Shown here: positions 22,183 to 33,141 of the stretch, piece by piece | How the letters are laid out: every line of letters starts with the position of its first letter | Numbering within the stretch: the stretch's first letter is position 1 | NCBI GenBank assembly: GCA_018894105.1 | Contig: CM032124.1 | Location: 47,501-111,500 of the forward strand | Reading direction: 5' to 3' | Source: Jacaranda mimosifolia | Taxonomy: Eukaryota; Streptophyta; Magnoliopsida; Lamiales; Bignoniaceae | Length of the DNA stretch: 64,000 bases | The notes under the pieces: model-generated | Told to the model about the DNA's origin: nothing | The model's database searches: none | The model's input: the letters and a program-made list of their open reading frames with translations, nothing else | Translations under genes and position numbers: made by a program

Positions 22183-23149
22183 CTTGATGAAGGAGTGTAA
22201 ATCAATCATAAAAGAGACAAAACTTGAAGTATTTGAGAATATATATATATATTTGTATTCAGTGTGGGCCGAATAAAAGCCCATATTGAAATTATCATAA
22301 AAGGCCCATCACTTCTTTATATGAAAAACCCATAGAAGCAAAAAATTTTTTTAAATAAATGGCCCCTAATAGAATGATTGGCGTGGATTTCAATCTGCCA
22401 GGCCAACATTGCAACAAAAATTAAGAGCTTCAATTATTCCAATTCTTTCCTTGTTTTTCGTGTGTTCTTTGAGTGTGTTTAACACTATTACTATTACCTT
22501 ATTAGCATGGCCCACCTCAATTTTTTAATGGGTTAAGGAAAGCAACCCAATTTCAATTGCAAAATCAAAGCTTTGGATTTCAGAAGACTCCCGCGACAGA
22601 CAGCTTCAGCAGCGAGCAATTCAACAGAACTCTGATTTCTCCATGATCCTTTTTTTTATAATCTTCTACACTTATCTGCTTCTCTTGAGTATATTGAGGA
22701 TAAATTTGAACTTGTTTTCTATAAAAACTCACTTTCCAATAGGATTGAGATATGAACAAATAAAGAGTTTGAGTTATATTCAAGCATCATATCTGCAATG
22801 AATGCCTATAAATTGGCTTGATTATGAGACCACAATCACACAACAAGCACGTTGAGAATATGCTCTTGATTGTTGGGTATTTGTTCTTGATTGTTGGGTG
22901 CAAAACTCTTTCCTTTCTCTCATTCATTAAATACTTTATTCATGCCTATTTCATGTTTGATAAAATGCCTTTTTGAACATATACCATTATTTTTGCATTG
23001 TTATCAACTTGATTCTCCACCAATTCACATGAACATTATACATGAATACAACTGTTTGTTTTTCTTTCATTCTTTACATCAATTTTCATCCTTTCTTTTT
23101 CTTTCTCAACAACTAGATTAACTTCTCTTGTATCTTTGCAGGTTGAGCT
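22183..23149 (+). other. Leader of the antisense ORF, with probable splice acceptor
   Basis: Nearly 1 kb of AT-rich, non-coding sequence between the polypurine tract and the plant-mobile-domain ORF. It includes an (AT)n run near 22239-22254. Just before the ORF, a pyrimidine-rich stretch (23085-23135) ends in TTTGCAG at 23135-23141, 8 bp upstream of the ATG at 23150. That is a good plant 3' splice site, so the antisense transcript probably has an intron in its 5' UTR. ORFs at 22580-22783 and 23036-23311 (minus) and 22891-23121 (plus) are not supported. Confidence 0.5.
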
Positions 23150-25899
23150 ATGGTTTACTTTAAGGATGTTTTGACTGGTGCTGGAGTATACCACTTGATT
23201 ATTCTTAATGAAGAGAATCAACCTATGGAGGAAGGCACACTTTTGACTACTCATAATCCACTTATTGGTAGATACGCAGCAAAGTGGCCACGGCTGACCA
23301 ATTCCTTTCATACCGAAGAGTGGTTCCGAGAGATCAAAATTTCCAAGGTGTGGACTTTAAGGGCAACTCATCATTGTCCTCCAAGCGAATTAATTCGTCA
23401 TCAACAATCAAATGAATCAATTCTTTTGCCAACATTGGGTCGCAACATTATTGAGGGCAAAGCCAAATAGGGAGAAACTCTTCAATTTGATGGTGAATTC
23501 TATTACACCAAAGGATACTGGGAGTGGACTGAAGATGTTCTTAGCCAATGCAAGCACAAGCTCATTGCCGCACAAGTATATGATCCAGTGTATGCTTCAT
23601 TTTTCACATATGATAGAAATTCTGAGATTATCAAAGCATTTTGTAAGGCATGGTGTCCACTTACAAATACTCTCTTAACTTCTTGTGGAGAATTGTCCAA
23701 ATAGCTATGGGATTTGCACAACTTTACAGGCCTCCCTATTATAGGAATTCTTTATGATGAAGTGATTTCTTGTGCCAAGGAGCTTAACGGCGTTGATGAG
23801 AAATGATGTAAATTTATCCCTAACTCCTGTAAATACTTATTTCAAGCTTATCATTTACTTCAAATGAGTACCATGGAGGTCAACTTTCTCAAGTTACTAT
23901 GGAAAAATGGGTGAAGTATTGGTCCTGGAAAGCAATAAAATACCATCAACCACCATCACGCAAGGAGAAAAAGATGGTCCGGCCCAAATCAACTCATAAT
24001 CCTCTTGGCAACTTTGGTGTTCATGGAGAATGGTCCACTCCAGAGGAGGCATTGTTTTCAAAACTTGGAATTCCTAGGAATTTGAGAGAAGAAACTTATT
24101 TGGCAGCATTTTTGGCTTGTTGGCTTTGCTCATTTGTTCTTCCTACCAATGATGTAAATTCAATATGCCCCAGCACTTTCAAGATAGCATGCATCATGGC
24201 CACCGGTAGGAAGGTTAGTCTCACTATTCCAGTTTTAGCCAGCATCTACAACGATTTAAATAAAATTTCAAGTTCCCCAAGGCCAAGTCATGTCCATTCT
24301 TCTTTTCCCATCCACTTTGTCTATGCTTGGTTGGCACACTACTTCAAAACACATTATCCAGTTTGGCAAGGAATGTGTGGCCCCAAAATGGCAATTTATT
24401 CCTGTGCAGGAGGCGCAAAATATTATGATTCAAAGAAGGCTCGCAAGAGAATTCACAAAGGGGATTTTGTTTCCCGGACTTGCACCATGATTACTAAAGA
24501 TAAAGGATTTTCATATATTGATGATGGGAAGGCTAGAGAATTGGAGAAAAAATATTTTATTACTATTCATTCAAATTATCTTCTTTTGCGGCAAGGCGAT
24601 TATTTTATTATTGAACCTTATGGCCCTCATCGCTTTAGTCGTCAATTTGGACATCATTAAGAAGTTCCTGGGATCCTTGCTCATGACATTCGCATAGCCC
24701 ATTTGGATGAAAGACTTCGCTATTAGCACTTATGCACTTTGCATAATTCTATGTCTACAGCATGGCTTCTTTGTGTGCCCCCTAATGCAAAAAAAATTTC
24801 TTTGAATGCTTACAAGAAGTGGTGGACTAAAATTCATAGAGATTACTTTGAGAAAAATTTTATGAGATTAATCAACTTAAGTCCAATAAAAATTTCCCTT
24901 AGGGACAATGATGCTAATAAAGGGAATAGACCACTTGTTGAAACTATTCAAAATCCTCCCAACTTAGAAGAGATCTAGCCTTCGAAGGAAAAGCAAAGGA
25001 ATCCTTATCCTTTAGAAACGAACAACAATAGTAATGCAGATCGTCATTTGAAAAGGCTTAAAAAGGGTCCCAGATCTCCAAAGCCAAGTGATTCTTCACC
25101 AATAGAGAACTTTGCCAAAGAGGTTATTTTGTTTTCTTCATCCCCTCCTTCCTTCCCCCCCCCCCCCCTTTTTTTTAATAAGCCCCATTTTGGTCATTGG
25201 CTAACTTAAATCATTTAACATTTCAACTGGAAAATGAAATTATTAATGTTGATGAAGATGAGGCATCCCAAGGTAGCCGAGGATCAATCATGGGACCTAA
25301 ATTGTGGGCCATGAGCACTCCAATTGACACAATCATGCAAAACGAAGTACTTCACAGTATGAAAGCTAAACAACCATCTCCTTGTGCTCCAGTCTCAGTA
25401 TTTGAAGGTGAGAAATTTGTACTTAATCATCAAAAAGAATATCTTCAAATGTTGTGGGATGATCTTCACAAGAGAATAGCAAGTACTCCACTTGATTCCC
25501 TCTCATCTATCAAAGATAGTGTTCGATTTGTACTTGAATCAATGAGGGGCTTTAGCAAATTTGACATCTCCAATGTGGAAGAATTATTGCAAGTGTTGTT
25601 TGACAAGGCCCTCGCTTATGATGAAGTAAAGTCAACATCTTTCGAGAAAGCATCCAATAAAATTCTTGCACAACAACTAGATGAGGCCAAAAGTCTTCTC
25701 CATAACGCTCAAATTAGAGAAAGCAATGAAATGAACCAAATTAAATCTACCCAAGAAGAGCTGGAATGTGTTGAGAAGGATTGCTGCTATCAAGAGTAAT
25801 CCTCCATTGAGTAATGAATTAATTTAGAATTTGCAAACTGCAATGGAATACTTGGAGGCTGTCAAAGAAGAATTGAAGAACTTGAGTCCTTTTACTTGA
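23150..25899 (+). pseudogene. Antisense ORF of G2 with plant mobile domain (MAIN/MAIL1-like)
   Basis: About 900 codons read across four frame segments. Start at the ATG of MVYFKDVLTGAGVYHLIILN. The first segment runs through RATHHCPPSE and LLPTLGRN to a TAG at 23468, then continues in the same frame (QFDGEFYYTKGYWEWTEDVL, AFCKAWCPLTNTLLTSCGEL, LWDLHNFTGLPIIG) past stops near 23703 and 23803. A shift near 23890 leads into the 253-codon open segment. That segment holds the plant mobile domain core: STPEEALFSKLGIPRNLREE, TYLAAFLACWLCSFVLP, FPIHFVYAWLAHYFKTHYP, and YFIIEPYGPHRFSRQFG. TAA at 24658 and TAG at 24724 break it. The frame resumes at SLNAYKKWWTKIHRDYFEKN (24739-24978), and a shifted frame at 25197-25799 encodes a Glu/Lys-rich helical C-terminus. 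The family is known from plant MAIN/MAIL1 nuclear proteins and from Ty3/gypsy elements. Its role in the element is unknown to me. Transcription would be convergent with pol. A C14-T8 run at about 25155-25176 marks one frame break. Confidence 0.85.
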
Positions 25900-26800
25900 A
25901 ATTTGTTTAGAACTTTTTGCACACCCAACCCCCCCTTCTTTTTTAATGAATTGTGTCGCATTTTTTTTTTTTTTTTGAGATTACATAATATAATTTTTTT
26001 TCCTTTTCTATCTTGAAATCATTTTGATTTTTTCTTAACATAACAAACTAAAAACTCAAACTTAGTAAAAACTACTTTTTTTATTAAAGAAAACTTAATA
26101 AAAACAACTAAACTACTTTTTTTTTTTTAAGAAAACTTAATAAACTAAAAACTCAAACCAACTAAACTACTTTTTTTTTTTTTATAAATAAGCTACGACT
26201 CAAACTTAATAAAAAAAAATTAAACTACTAAAAACTCAAACTTTAATAAAAACAACTAAACTACTTTTTTTCTTTTTTTGAAAAAAAACTTAATAAACTA
26301 AAAACTCAAAATTAATAAAAACAATTAAACTACTAAAAACTCGAACCTACTAAACTACTTTTTTTTTATAAGAAAACTTAATAAACTAAAAACTCAAACT
26401 TAATTAAAAAAAAAAAAACTAAACTACCTTCTTCTTTTTTTTAAGAAAACTTAATAAACTAAACTCAAACTTAATAAAAAAAAAACTAAACTACCTTTTT
26501 TTTTTAAGAACACTTAATAAATTAAAAACTCAAACTTAATAAAAAAAAACTAAACTTTTTTTTAAGAAAACTTAATAAACTAAAAACTCAAACTTAATAA
26601 AAACAATTAAACTACTAAAAATTCAAACCAACTAAACTACTTTTTTTTTTTTTTTTAAGAAAACTTAATAAACTAAAAACTCAAACTTAATTGAAAAAAC
26701 TAAACTACTTTTTTTTTTTTTAAGAAAACTTAATAAATTAAAAACTCTAACTTAATAAAAACTACTTTTTTTTTTTATGAAACCAAGGAAAAATATGTTT
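25900..26800. repeat. A/T-rich ~60-bp tandem array between antisense ORF and pol
   Basis: More than ten imperfect copies of a unit of the form (T)n-AAGAAAACTTAATAAACTAAAAACTCAAACTTAATAAAAACAA, written here in overlapping pieces: AAGAAAACTTAATAAACT, then AAAAACTCAAACTTAAT, then AACTAAACTAC and a T-run of 7-16. Copy length varies with the T-runs. No coding capacity. It sits where the convergent transcripts of the antisense ORF and pol would meet. Confidence 0.85.
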
Positions 26801-26879
26801 AAAATAAACTCATGACTGAACTTAGGGAATATCTAAGCTGCTTGCGTACTCAATAAATGGATCAAGTCATAACTTAGTT

Positions 26880-27260
26880 CAAAGAAATCAACATTTAGGG
26901 GGTGCCGTTCACAATTTATACTTATGCAGGCCAGGAGTATCTATTACTTAACCACCTTGGACTAGGTGGGGTATTTGATATTTTAACCATATAAAATACG
27001 TTTAGTGGGATGAGTTAGCAGTTTATCCACATGCACTACCTTTGGTGGAGTAAGTTAGCAGTTTAACCACATGCACTACCTTTGGTGGGGTAAGTTAGCA
27101 GTTTAACCACATGCACTACCTTTGGTGCGTACTGTTCACAGTTTATACTCATGTGGGTCAGGAGCAACATGCAGTTTAGGCTCATGCGTCAGTTTAAGCT
27201 CGTGCATCAAGGAGTAACACGTAGTTTAGGCTCGTGCGTCAAGGAGCAATCTCCCAACTT
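26880..27260. repeat. 40-bp tandem repeat and related short repeats
   Basis: Three 40-bp units start at 27014, 27054 and 27094, each with GTTAGCAGTTTAACCAC, ATGCACTACC and TTTGGTGGGGTAA. They are followed by copies of a ~30-bp unit with TAGTTTAGGCTCGTGCGTCA and AAGGAGCAAC (about 27160-27250). The region lies directly downstream of the pol stop on the minus strand. Confidence 0.85.
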
Positions 27261-27261
27261 T

Positions 27262-28400
27262 ATGCATAGAAGCGCTTCAAGAACTTCCATTTATAGGGCC
27301 AATTCTTAATCCATCTTCAACAACCAACTTGTATGCACCATTTGTATAGACTTCTTTGACAACATAAAAACCATCCCATTTTGATGTGAACTTATTCCCA
27401 GTTCGATGAGTCATGATGATGGGCCTTCTCACAGCAAGCACCAAATCTCCAACTTGAAAAGATCGTGATTGCACCTTCTTGTTAAATGCACTGGAGAGTC
27501 GGACTTGATAACACTCAAGTCTTTATTGTGCTTCCAACCTTTTCTCATCAAGGGCCTCCAATTCTTCAAGATATAGGCGTGCATTTTCTTCCTCAGTTAA
27601 TCGTTCTTGTATGGCTATCCTCAATAATGGAATTTGTTGCTCAAGCGGTAAAGCAGCTTCAACACCATAAACCAATGAATACGTAGTTGCTTGTGTAGGT
27701 GTTCTATGAGTAATTCGATATGCCCATAAAACTTCTCCAATCCTTTCGTGTCAATCCCTCTTCGACTTTGAGACTACTTTCTTCAGCAAGTTGCACAGAG
27801 TTTTATTGAATGCCTCAGCAAGACCATTAGCAGCGGCATAGTACATCGAAGATTCTCTCTACTTAAAATTAAACTTCTGACAAAGTTTATCTATTAGACT
27901 ATTACTAAAGGGCATTCTATTATCAGTGATTATGTGTCGTGGAACCCTATAGCAATGTATAATGTTGATGCGGATAAAGTCAGCAACATTTTTCTTCTTT
28001 ACTTCTTTGAGGGGTATTGCTTCAGCTCACTTAAAGAAATAGTCTGTTGCAGCCAATATATATAAGCGCCCAGCATAAGACTTTGTCATGGGCGCAACCA
28101 CATCTAATCCCCAAGCATCAAATGGCCATAAAGTGATAGTTAGATGTAATGGCTCAGGTGGTTGGTGAATGAAATTTGCGTGAAATTGGCAAGCTTGACA
28201 TCTTTGAGCATAACCCATGCAATCTTTTACAATTATTGGCCAGTAGTAGCTCATTCTCTTTATTCGAAAATATAATTTTAGACCTAATTGGTGAGCCCCG
28301 CAAACTCCAGAATGAGCTTCTTCCATAGCTTGGATAGCTTCCTAATCACTTAAACATCTCAAAAAGACTCCATCAAAAGATCGCCTATAAAGTACACCTT
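27262..28400 (-). pseudogene. G2 integrase remnant
   Basis: Minus strand. The zinc-binding N-domain at 28326-28190 reads HSGVCGAHQ...CQACQF (HHCC type). The catalytic core starts with GLDVVAP (first Asp of DDE) and ATDYF. A second Asp lies in IITDNRMPF near 27910 and the Glu in NGLAEAFNKTLC near 27820. The C-terminal region at 27277-27474 reads QVGDLVLAVRRPIIM, FTSKWDGFYVV and GPINGS, and then shifts frame just before the usual end of the protein near 27262. Stops separate the blocks, so it is inactive. The plus-strand ORF 27486-27686 is a shadow. Confidence 0.85.
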
Positions 28401-29990
28401 TGTAATAAATGAAGCAAGCCGCCTGACGTCGGATATCAACTCTTTGGCATAGATCATCAGGTAATTTTTCATACTTCAAATAATCCACAATTGGTTGGCA
28501 CCAATCTTCATTCTATATCTCAAATACTTGAGCAACATGGCTTTCATCTTCTTCATAATCCTCATCCTCAAAAATTAGCGGTACAACCCAACTTTTACAT
28601 GTTGGAATTCTCACTTCATTTTCAGATATGGCAAGTGAAGAGGCCAATTTAGCTAATGCATTAACTTGCTTATTTTCCTTCCTTGGCACATATTCGATTT
28701 CCACTTCTCCAAGCCATCCAATGAGTCTTTTTGCGTAATTAAAGTAGGGGAGTAACTCAGGCTTTTTGACTTCGTATGATCCAAGCAATTGGTTGACCAC
28801 CAACTTAGAAACTCCATAGACTTTAAAATGCAACTGTTTATCTCAACCGCCATCTCCAACCCAAGAATAAGAGCTTGATATGCAACAACATTATTGGATC
28901 AATTTTTAGTTAAAGTAAAGGAATATGGTAATACTTCATCATTTGATGTGATGAATACCACTCTAGCACCAGCTCCTTCTCTTGGGATGCTCCATCAAAG
29001 TACATCTTCCTAGGAGATGCAATTTCAACTACTAAGACATCTTCATCGGGTAGGTCATCAGATAATTCCCACTCAGCAGGAATGGGATGATTAGCCAAGA
29101 AGTCAGCCAAAACTCCGTTTTATTGCCTTCTACAGAACATAGATAATCTCCAACTGTTGCAACTGAAGGTACCATCTTGCGAGTCTATCAAATAGGACAG
29201 GTTTTGACATGACATATTTTAGTGGATTTGCTTTTGAGACAAGATGGACAGTATGTGCCTGAAAGTAATGCTTCAACTTTTGGATTGCACAAATTAGAGC
29301 CAAACATATTTTCTCAATTGGCGAGTATTTCACCTCATTTGGCATCATCATCCTGCTCAAGTAGTATAAGGCATTTTTTTTTCCTTCGTCATTTCCTTGT
29401 GCTAGTAAAGCTCCGATGGAACATTCTTGAGCATTGATATAAAGGATCAGTGGACGTCCAGGTACTGGTGCGACCAATACAGGGGCCTCATCAAATAAGC
29501 TTTTATACTCTTAAAAGCATTGCTACAAGCTTCATCCCATTCAAATGGAACACCTTTCTTCATTAGACGGCTGAATGGTTGACACCTACCAGCTAAATTT
29601 GATGAATCTCCAAAGGTAAGCCAATTTTCCTTGCAAAGTTTTGAGTTCATATATGCCTCGAGGTTCTGGCATTTTCAAAATTACATTAATCTTTACTTGT
29701 TTCATTTCTATGCCTTGATGACGAACGATGAATCCCAGAAACTTACCTAATGTAACACCAAATGCACACTTTAATAGGTTCATTTTGAGTTGATATTTTC
29801 TTAGGCGCTCAAAAACTTATCTCAAATCTTGGAGATGATCTTCTCGCCTTTTGGACTTAACAACCACATCATGAACATAACATTCAATGTTCTTATGGAG
29901 CATGTCATCAAAAATCTTCTGTATAGCTCTTTGATATGTGACACCATCATTCTTCAACCCAAACAACATCACTTTCTCAGTCCGGGTCGA
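28401..29990 (-). pseudogene. G2 reverse transcriptase-RNase H remnant
   Basis: Minus strand, N-terminally truncated. It starts in the RT palm at FGLKNDGVTYQRA near 29970. The catalytic box reads ECYVHDVVV in place of YVDD, so the first Asp is lost. It is followed by LLKCAFGVTLGKFLGFIV, MPEPRGIYELKTLQGKLAYL, the connection with GVPFEWDEACSNAFKSI, and ALYYLSRMM and SPIEKICLALI (RT thumb/RNase H join). A second RNase H-type segment follows with MYFDGASQ (28980-29010) and LVVNQLLGSYEVKKPELLP and VPRKENKQVNALAKLASS (28513-28833). At least five frame changes. The plus-strand ORFs at 29222-29437 and 29829-30029 are shadows. Confidence 0.85.
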
Positions 29991-30888
29991 GTTCATTATC
30001 GAGTACAAGGACCAAAAATGAACAAATGATGGTTTGACCCTGAGGTAAGACATTATGATACAAAAATAGGGAGAATGAGTTGAGACCACAGAGGAGAGAA
30101 CGAGAGAATGAGAAATGAAAGTAGAGTAATTGGGCTACCCCTGCGTATTTATAGAAGAAAAAGGGGGATGACCGCTCACACCCTGAGGCAACATCAACGG
30201 TTGTGATTAACAACATCTTATTAGACAATGGAGAATCTCTATAATCTAATTCCCTAAGTGTCTAGGTTTGTTTCCCAATGACAGGAAATGAACTGACACA
30301 CTTTGGAAAGTGGGGGAATTAATGATAGTAATTATTACTGGAGAGGTTTAAAAAGACTATTCTGCCTTTGTACACTGGATTAATTGCCCAATAGGACAAG
30401 ATCCGCATCTTTTGTTCTAGTCGAGTCGTAACCCGAATGAGCCCTACTCGATGTGGGTCATGAACCGCGCATCGGACCATTGGACAATTAAGTATCTGGT
30501 GCACAATATAATGCCAGCTCGACCCATACAGAAAGGATAGTCCATTACTTATAAAAGGCAAACCCCGCACAGTTCTAGGTCAAGTAACCATTATTAATTG
30601 TCACCTAACTTCTTCTCTTGACATCAAATCCATTTGACCACCTTACTAACTTAGGCATCAGAAGGCATTAGCTGAGGGTGATCTTAGCTAGCCTAACGTG
30701 TTCTCTTGTGGTCAGGTCAGAGATCTAAAATACACTTGCGCGGTCCAGAGGTCGAGGTTGAGATCGTTACCAAGGTTACATTTGGTAGTTTGGGCCAAGG
30801 TTGTGGTCTGGAACTTGAGACGCATCAAACATCTTGAGAAAATAGGTCCTAAGATTATATGGAATTGGCTTTAAGGAAAATAGGATAT
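29991..30888 (+). mobile_element. Plus-oriented LTR-like segment (gypsy type), partial
   Basis: No domain-coding sequence. A promoter-like box TTATAAAAGGCAAACC lies at about 30549-30564. About 100 bp downstream comes the stretch ACTAACTTAGGCATCAGAAG, and then CTAACGTGTTCTCTTGTGG. This order is familiar from plant gypsy LTR R-U5 regions (recognition from memory, not a search). The left boundary with G2 pol is abrupt and the right boundary is the solo copia LTR. Neither terminus nor a second copy was found. The ORFs at 29977-30228 and 30319-30570 (minus) are unsupported. Confidence 0.5.
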
Positions 30889-33141
30889 TACTGGAATGGT
30901 GCCCCACAAGCCAATAAGATTGGCATGTAAACTATTTCACTAGTGATACAATCTTGATTGAATGATATTCTTTCATATGGCTATCTTTATCTTATGCTTA
31001 TATTACTTCACTGGTATTTAGTTGAAACCCTTAGATCACACAAGACTACGGGAGTTGGGCAGTACGCTCTTGGTGATGATCATGGAATAAGTCTTACATG
31101 ATCGTGATCTTAAATATCCTAGGTCATGGAATCTTATGAGACAGGGTATCTAAGATTTGGATAGACTTGCCGTAACGATACATAATCCAAAGGTTGGATG
31201 TTGCTCTATTCCATGAGCAAACCATTTAAGATATGGGTGCATGTTAATGGGTGCTTGTTAGAGAACAAGGCACCAGAGACCCGTCTGGAGAATTCACTAG
31301 ATAGTCGTAGTGGCAAATTCTCTAGCTTATACTAGTGCATATAATTAGTCCTTTGACTTGAGGATCCATTGTAACCTTGTGTTTAGGTCTTCATGCTTTG
31401 ACTCTATTTTTTGCCACTTAGTGGGTGTTCTAATGGTGATTGGGCATGAGCTATTTAGACAAAGTGGTTTATGAGATCCAAGATAAGATCCGACTCCTCA
31501 TCTATGTGAAGGGCGAGTACATCTCCTATGTGTTTTATAATGATCGATTCCAAGCACTCCTTGGCCAAGGCAGTGTGACAACTTGGAAAAAGATTTTTTC
31601 AAAGATAAGGTCACAAATCAAAATTGAACATTGAGAATAGATGCATAGTATCGAGGCTATTAAGGAGCAGAAAAATATCTTTCCCTAGGTCTCTTTCATG
31701 GAGATAAGAGATAGAAGGACCGTATTTGTATGGTACACATAGAACTAGAATGGTTCACCAAAAGCATTCATTTAGCCAATTGTTGGGCTCCATAGGCTTG
31801 AGATTGAACATCGACCATGGAAATTGGGTAATCTTCAATTAATAAAGATTAATTGAATTAAATCGGTTAGTTTAAAGGAGTTTAAACTAATAAATGATAT
31901 TCTAAAGTCACAAAGGTTGTAAGCCCATGTCCAATGAGTGGTAGAACCTAATAGGTCACACACAAAAGCCAATTGAATATCCTATATAATGAATGGAATT
32001 TTTTAACTGTTAGAATAATTCCATGGTGGCCGAAAATTGAGGGATTCTGTTTGACGCAATTTTCAGTCATTTCAGTTTGTTTATTTTAATTGTTAAATTA
32101 ATCTGATTAATTTAAGGAGTTAAATTAAGACCAATTAAATTAAGGATTAATTTAATTTGGTGCCACATAAGCAATAAATTGGTCAAGTTAATTTAAAGAG
32201 TTAAGTTAACAAAAACTAGCTTAAAGAGTTGAGTTAATTGACTTAAAGGTTAAGTCAAAGTTTAATTAAATTAAAGTTTTTAATTTAATTAAATTGAAGA
32301 ATCAATTTTGGAGGGAGAATTCAAATGAAATGTTCATTTGGAATAGAATTGGAATTTATTTGGTGGACATTTCATATGATGAAATGCATATTCCAAATTA
32401 AATTCAAATTCAAAATACATTCACATGCAACTTGCAAGATGTTTGCTAGTTGGCATGCTTATGTGGCGGCCCCACCTTGAGGAAGGTGTAGTGCTACCTT
32501 GCCATCACACCATCCTCCTTCTATATATAGATATAGAGGGGGCCAGCCATATAAGCTGAACATTCATTCACACTTTTTGCATCTCAAAGTTAGATCCAAA
32601 ATTACCTCTCTCATGAGTTGAGGTTTCACTCTCTTCTTCACCTCCCTTCCTCACCATTTTTGGCCTCCAACCATGCTCTCTTCCTGCTTAGTTTTTCCAT
32701 CTGAATTAACAAGGAAAGGATAGTCCATTTGTGTGTGGACTTTGGCATTAGAGGCAAGACGAATTTCAGATTCCTTGCTTTGGTGATCCTCTGTTTGAGC
32801 AGTGTGTTTCTAGATTATGTTCAAGGTCTTTCCAAAGGATTTTAGTGCTGAATTTTATCTGTACATTCTTCATTGAGTTGTCTTTCATTTGGTCAAGATT
32901 TGGCTTGATTCCGAGGTGATTTTCCCGATCAAGCATTGATCACACCTTGCTGTGCTAGAAGCCGTCTATTTTCGGGAAAGGAGAGACAACTTCTACTTTT
33001 GGTTGGATTTTTCTTCAGAGGTAACAATCTAACCTTAATCCATTATATTGGCATGATTTAGATCCTTGGAATGATGTAATCTAAGTTAGATTTCAGTTTT
33101 TGAATGTTTTAAATTGGGTCTTTAGCATTACACCTTTTTCA
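30889..33141 (+). repeat. Solo copia LTR, plus orientation
   Basis: About 2.25 kb, the full length of the copia A/B LTR family. It starts TACTGGAATGGTGCCCC (family TGTTGGAATAGTGCCC) and ends ACACCTTTTTCA. TATA-like TCTATATATAGATATAGAGG lies at about 32520-32539. No internal copia sequence is attached. The right flank is LINE-2 but the left flank is not, so no target duplication could be recognised. The plus ORF 31440-31634 is the LTR ORF also seen at 20730-20936. Confidence 0.8.

Larger units (their letters stand above)
21411..29990 (-). mobile_element. G2: Tat-like Ty3/gypsy element with antisense plant-mobile-domain ORF, 5' truncated
   Basis: Read on the minus strand from right to left: partial RT, RNase H, integrase, two tandem arrays, an oppositely transcribed (+) ORF with a plant mobile domain, a polypurine tract and a 754-bp 3' LTR. 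The protein sequence of pol (AHSGVCGAHQ, CQACQFHANFIHQPPE, GPING) is of the plant Tat type by my recognition. The 5' LTR, gag, protease and RT N-terminus are missing, because the element stops near 29990 against a plus-oriented LTR-like segment. G2 cuts the right LTR of copia A, so it arrived later or was joined there by deletion. Confidence 0.85.

Noticed and set aside
22239..22254. (AT)n run as a promoter
   Set aside because: A plain dinucleotide microsatellite, with no other promoter features fixed relative to the ORF.
23899..24660. Host gene for a MAIN/MAIL1-like protein
   Set aside because: The frame lies between the polypurine tract and pol of one gypsy element, has stops and shifts on both sides, and has no host-gene context.
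25155..25176. C14-T8 run as a programmed frameshift site
   Set aside because: It coincides with a frame change in the plant-mobile-domain pseudogene, but other frame changes and stops lack such runs; simple slippage is more likely.
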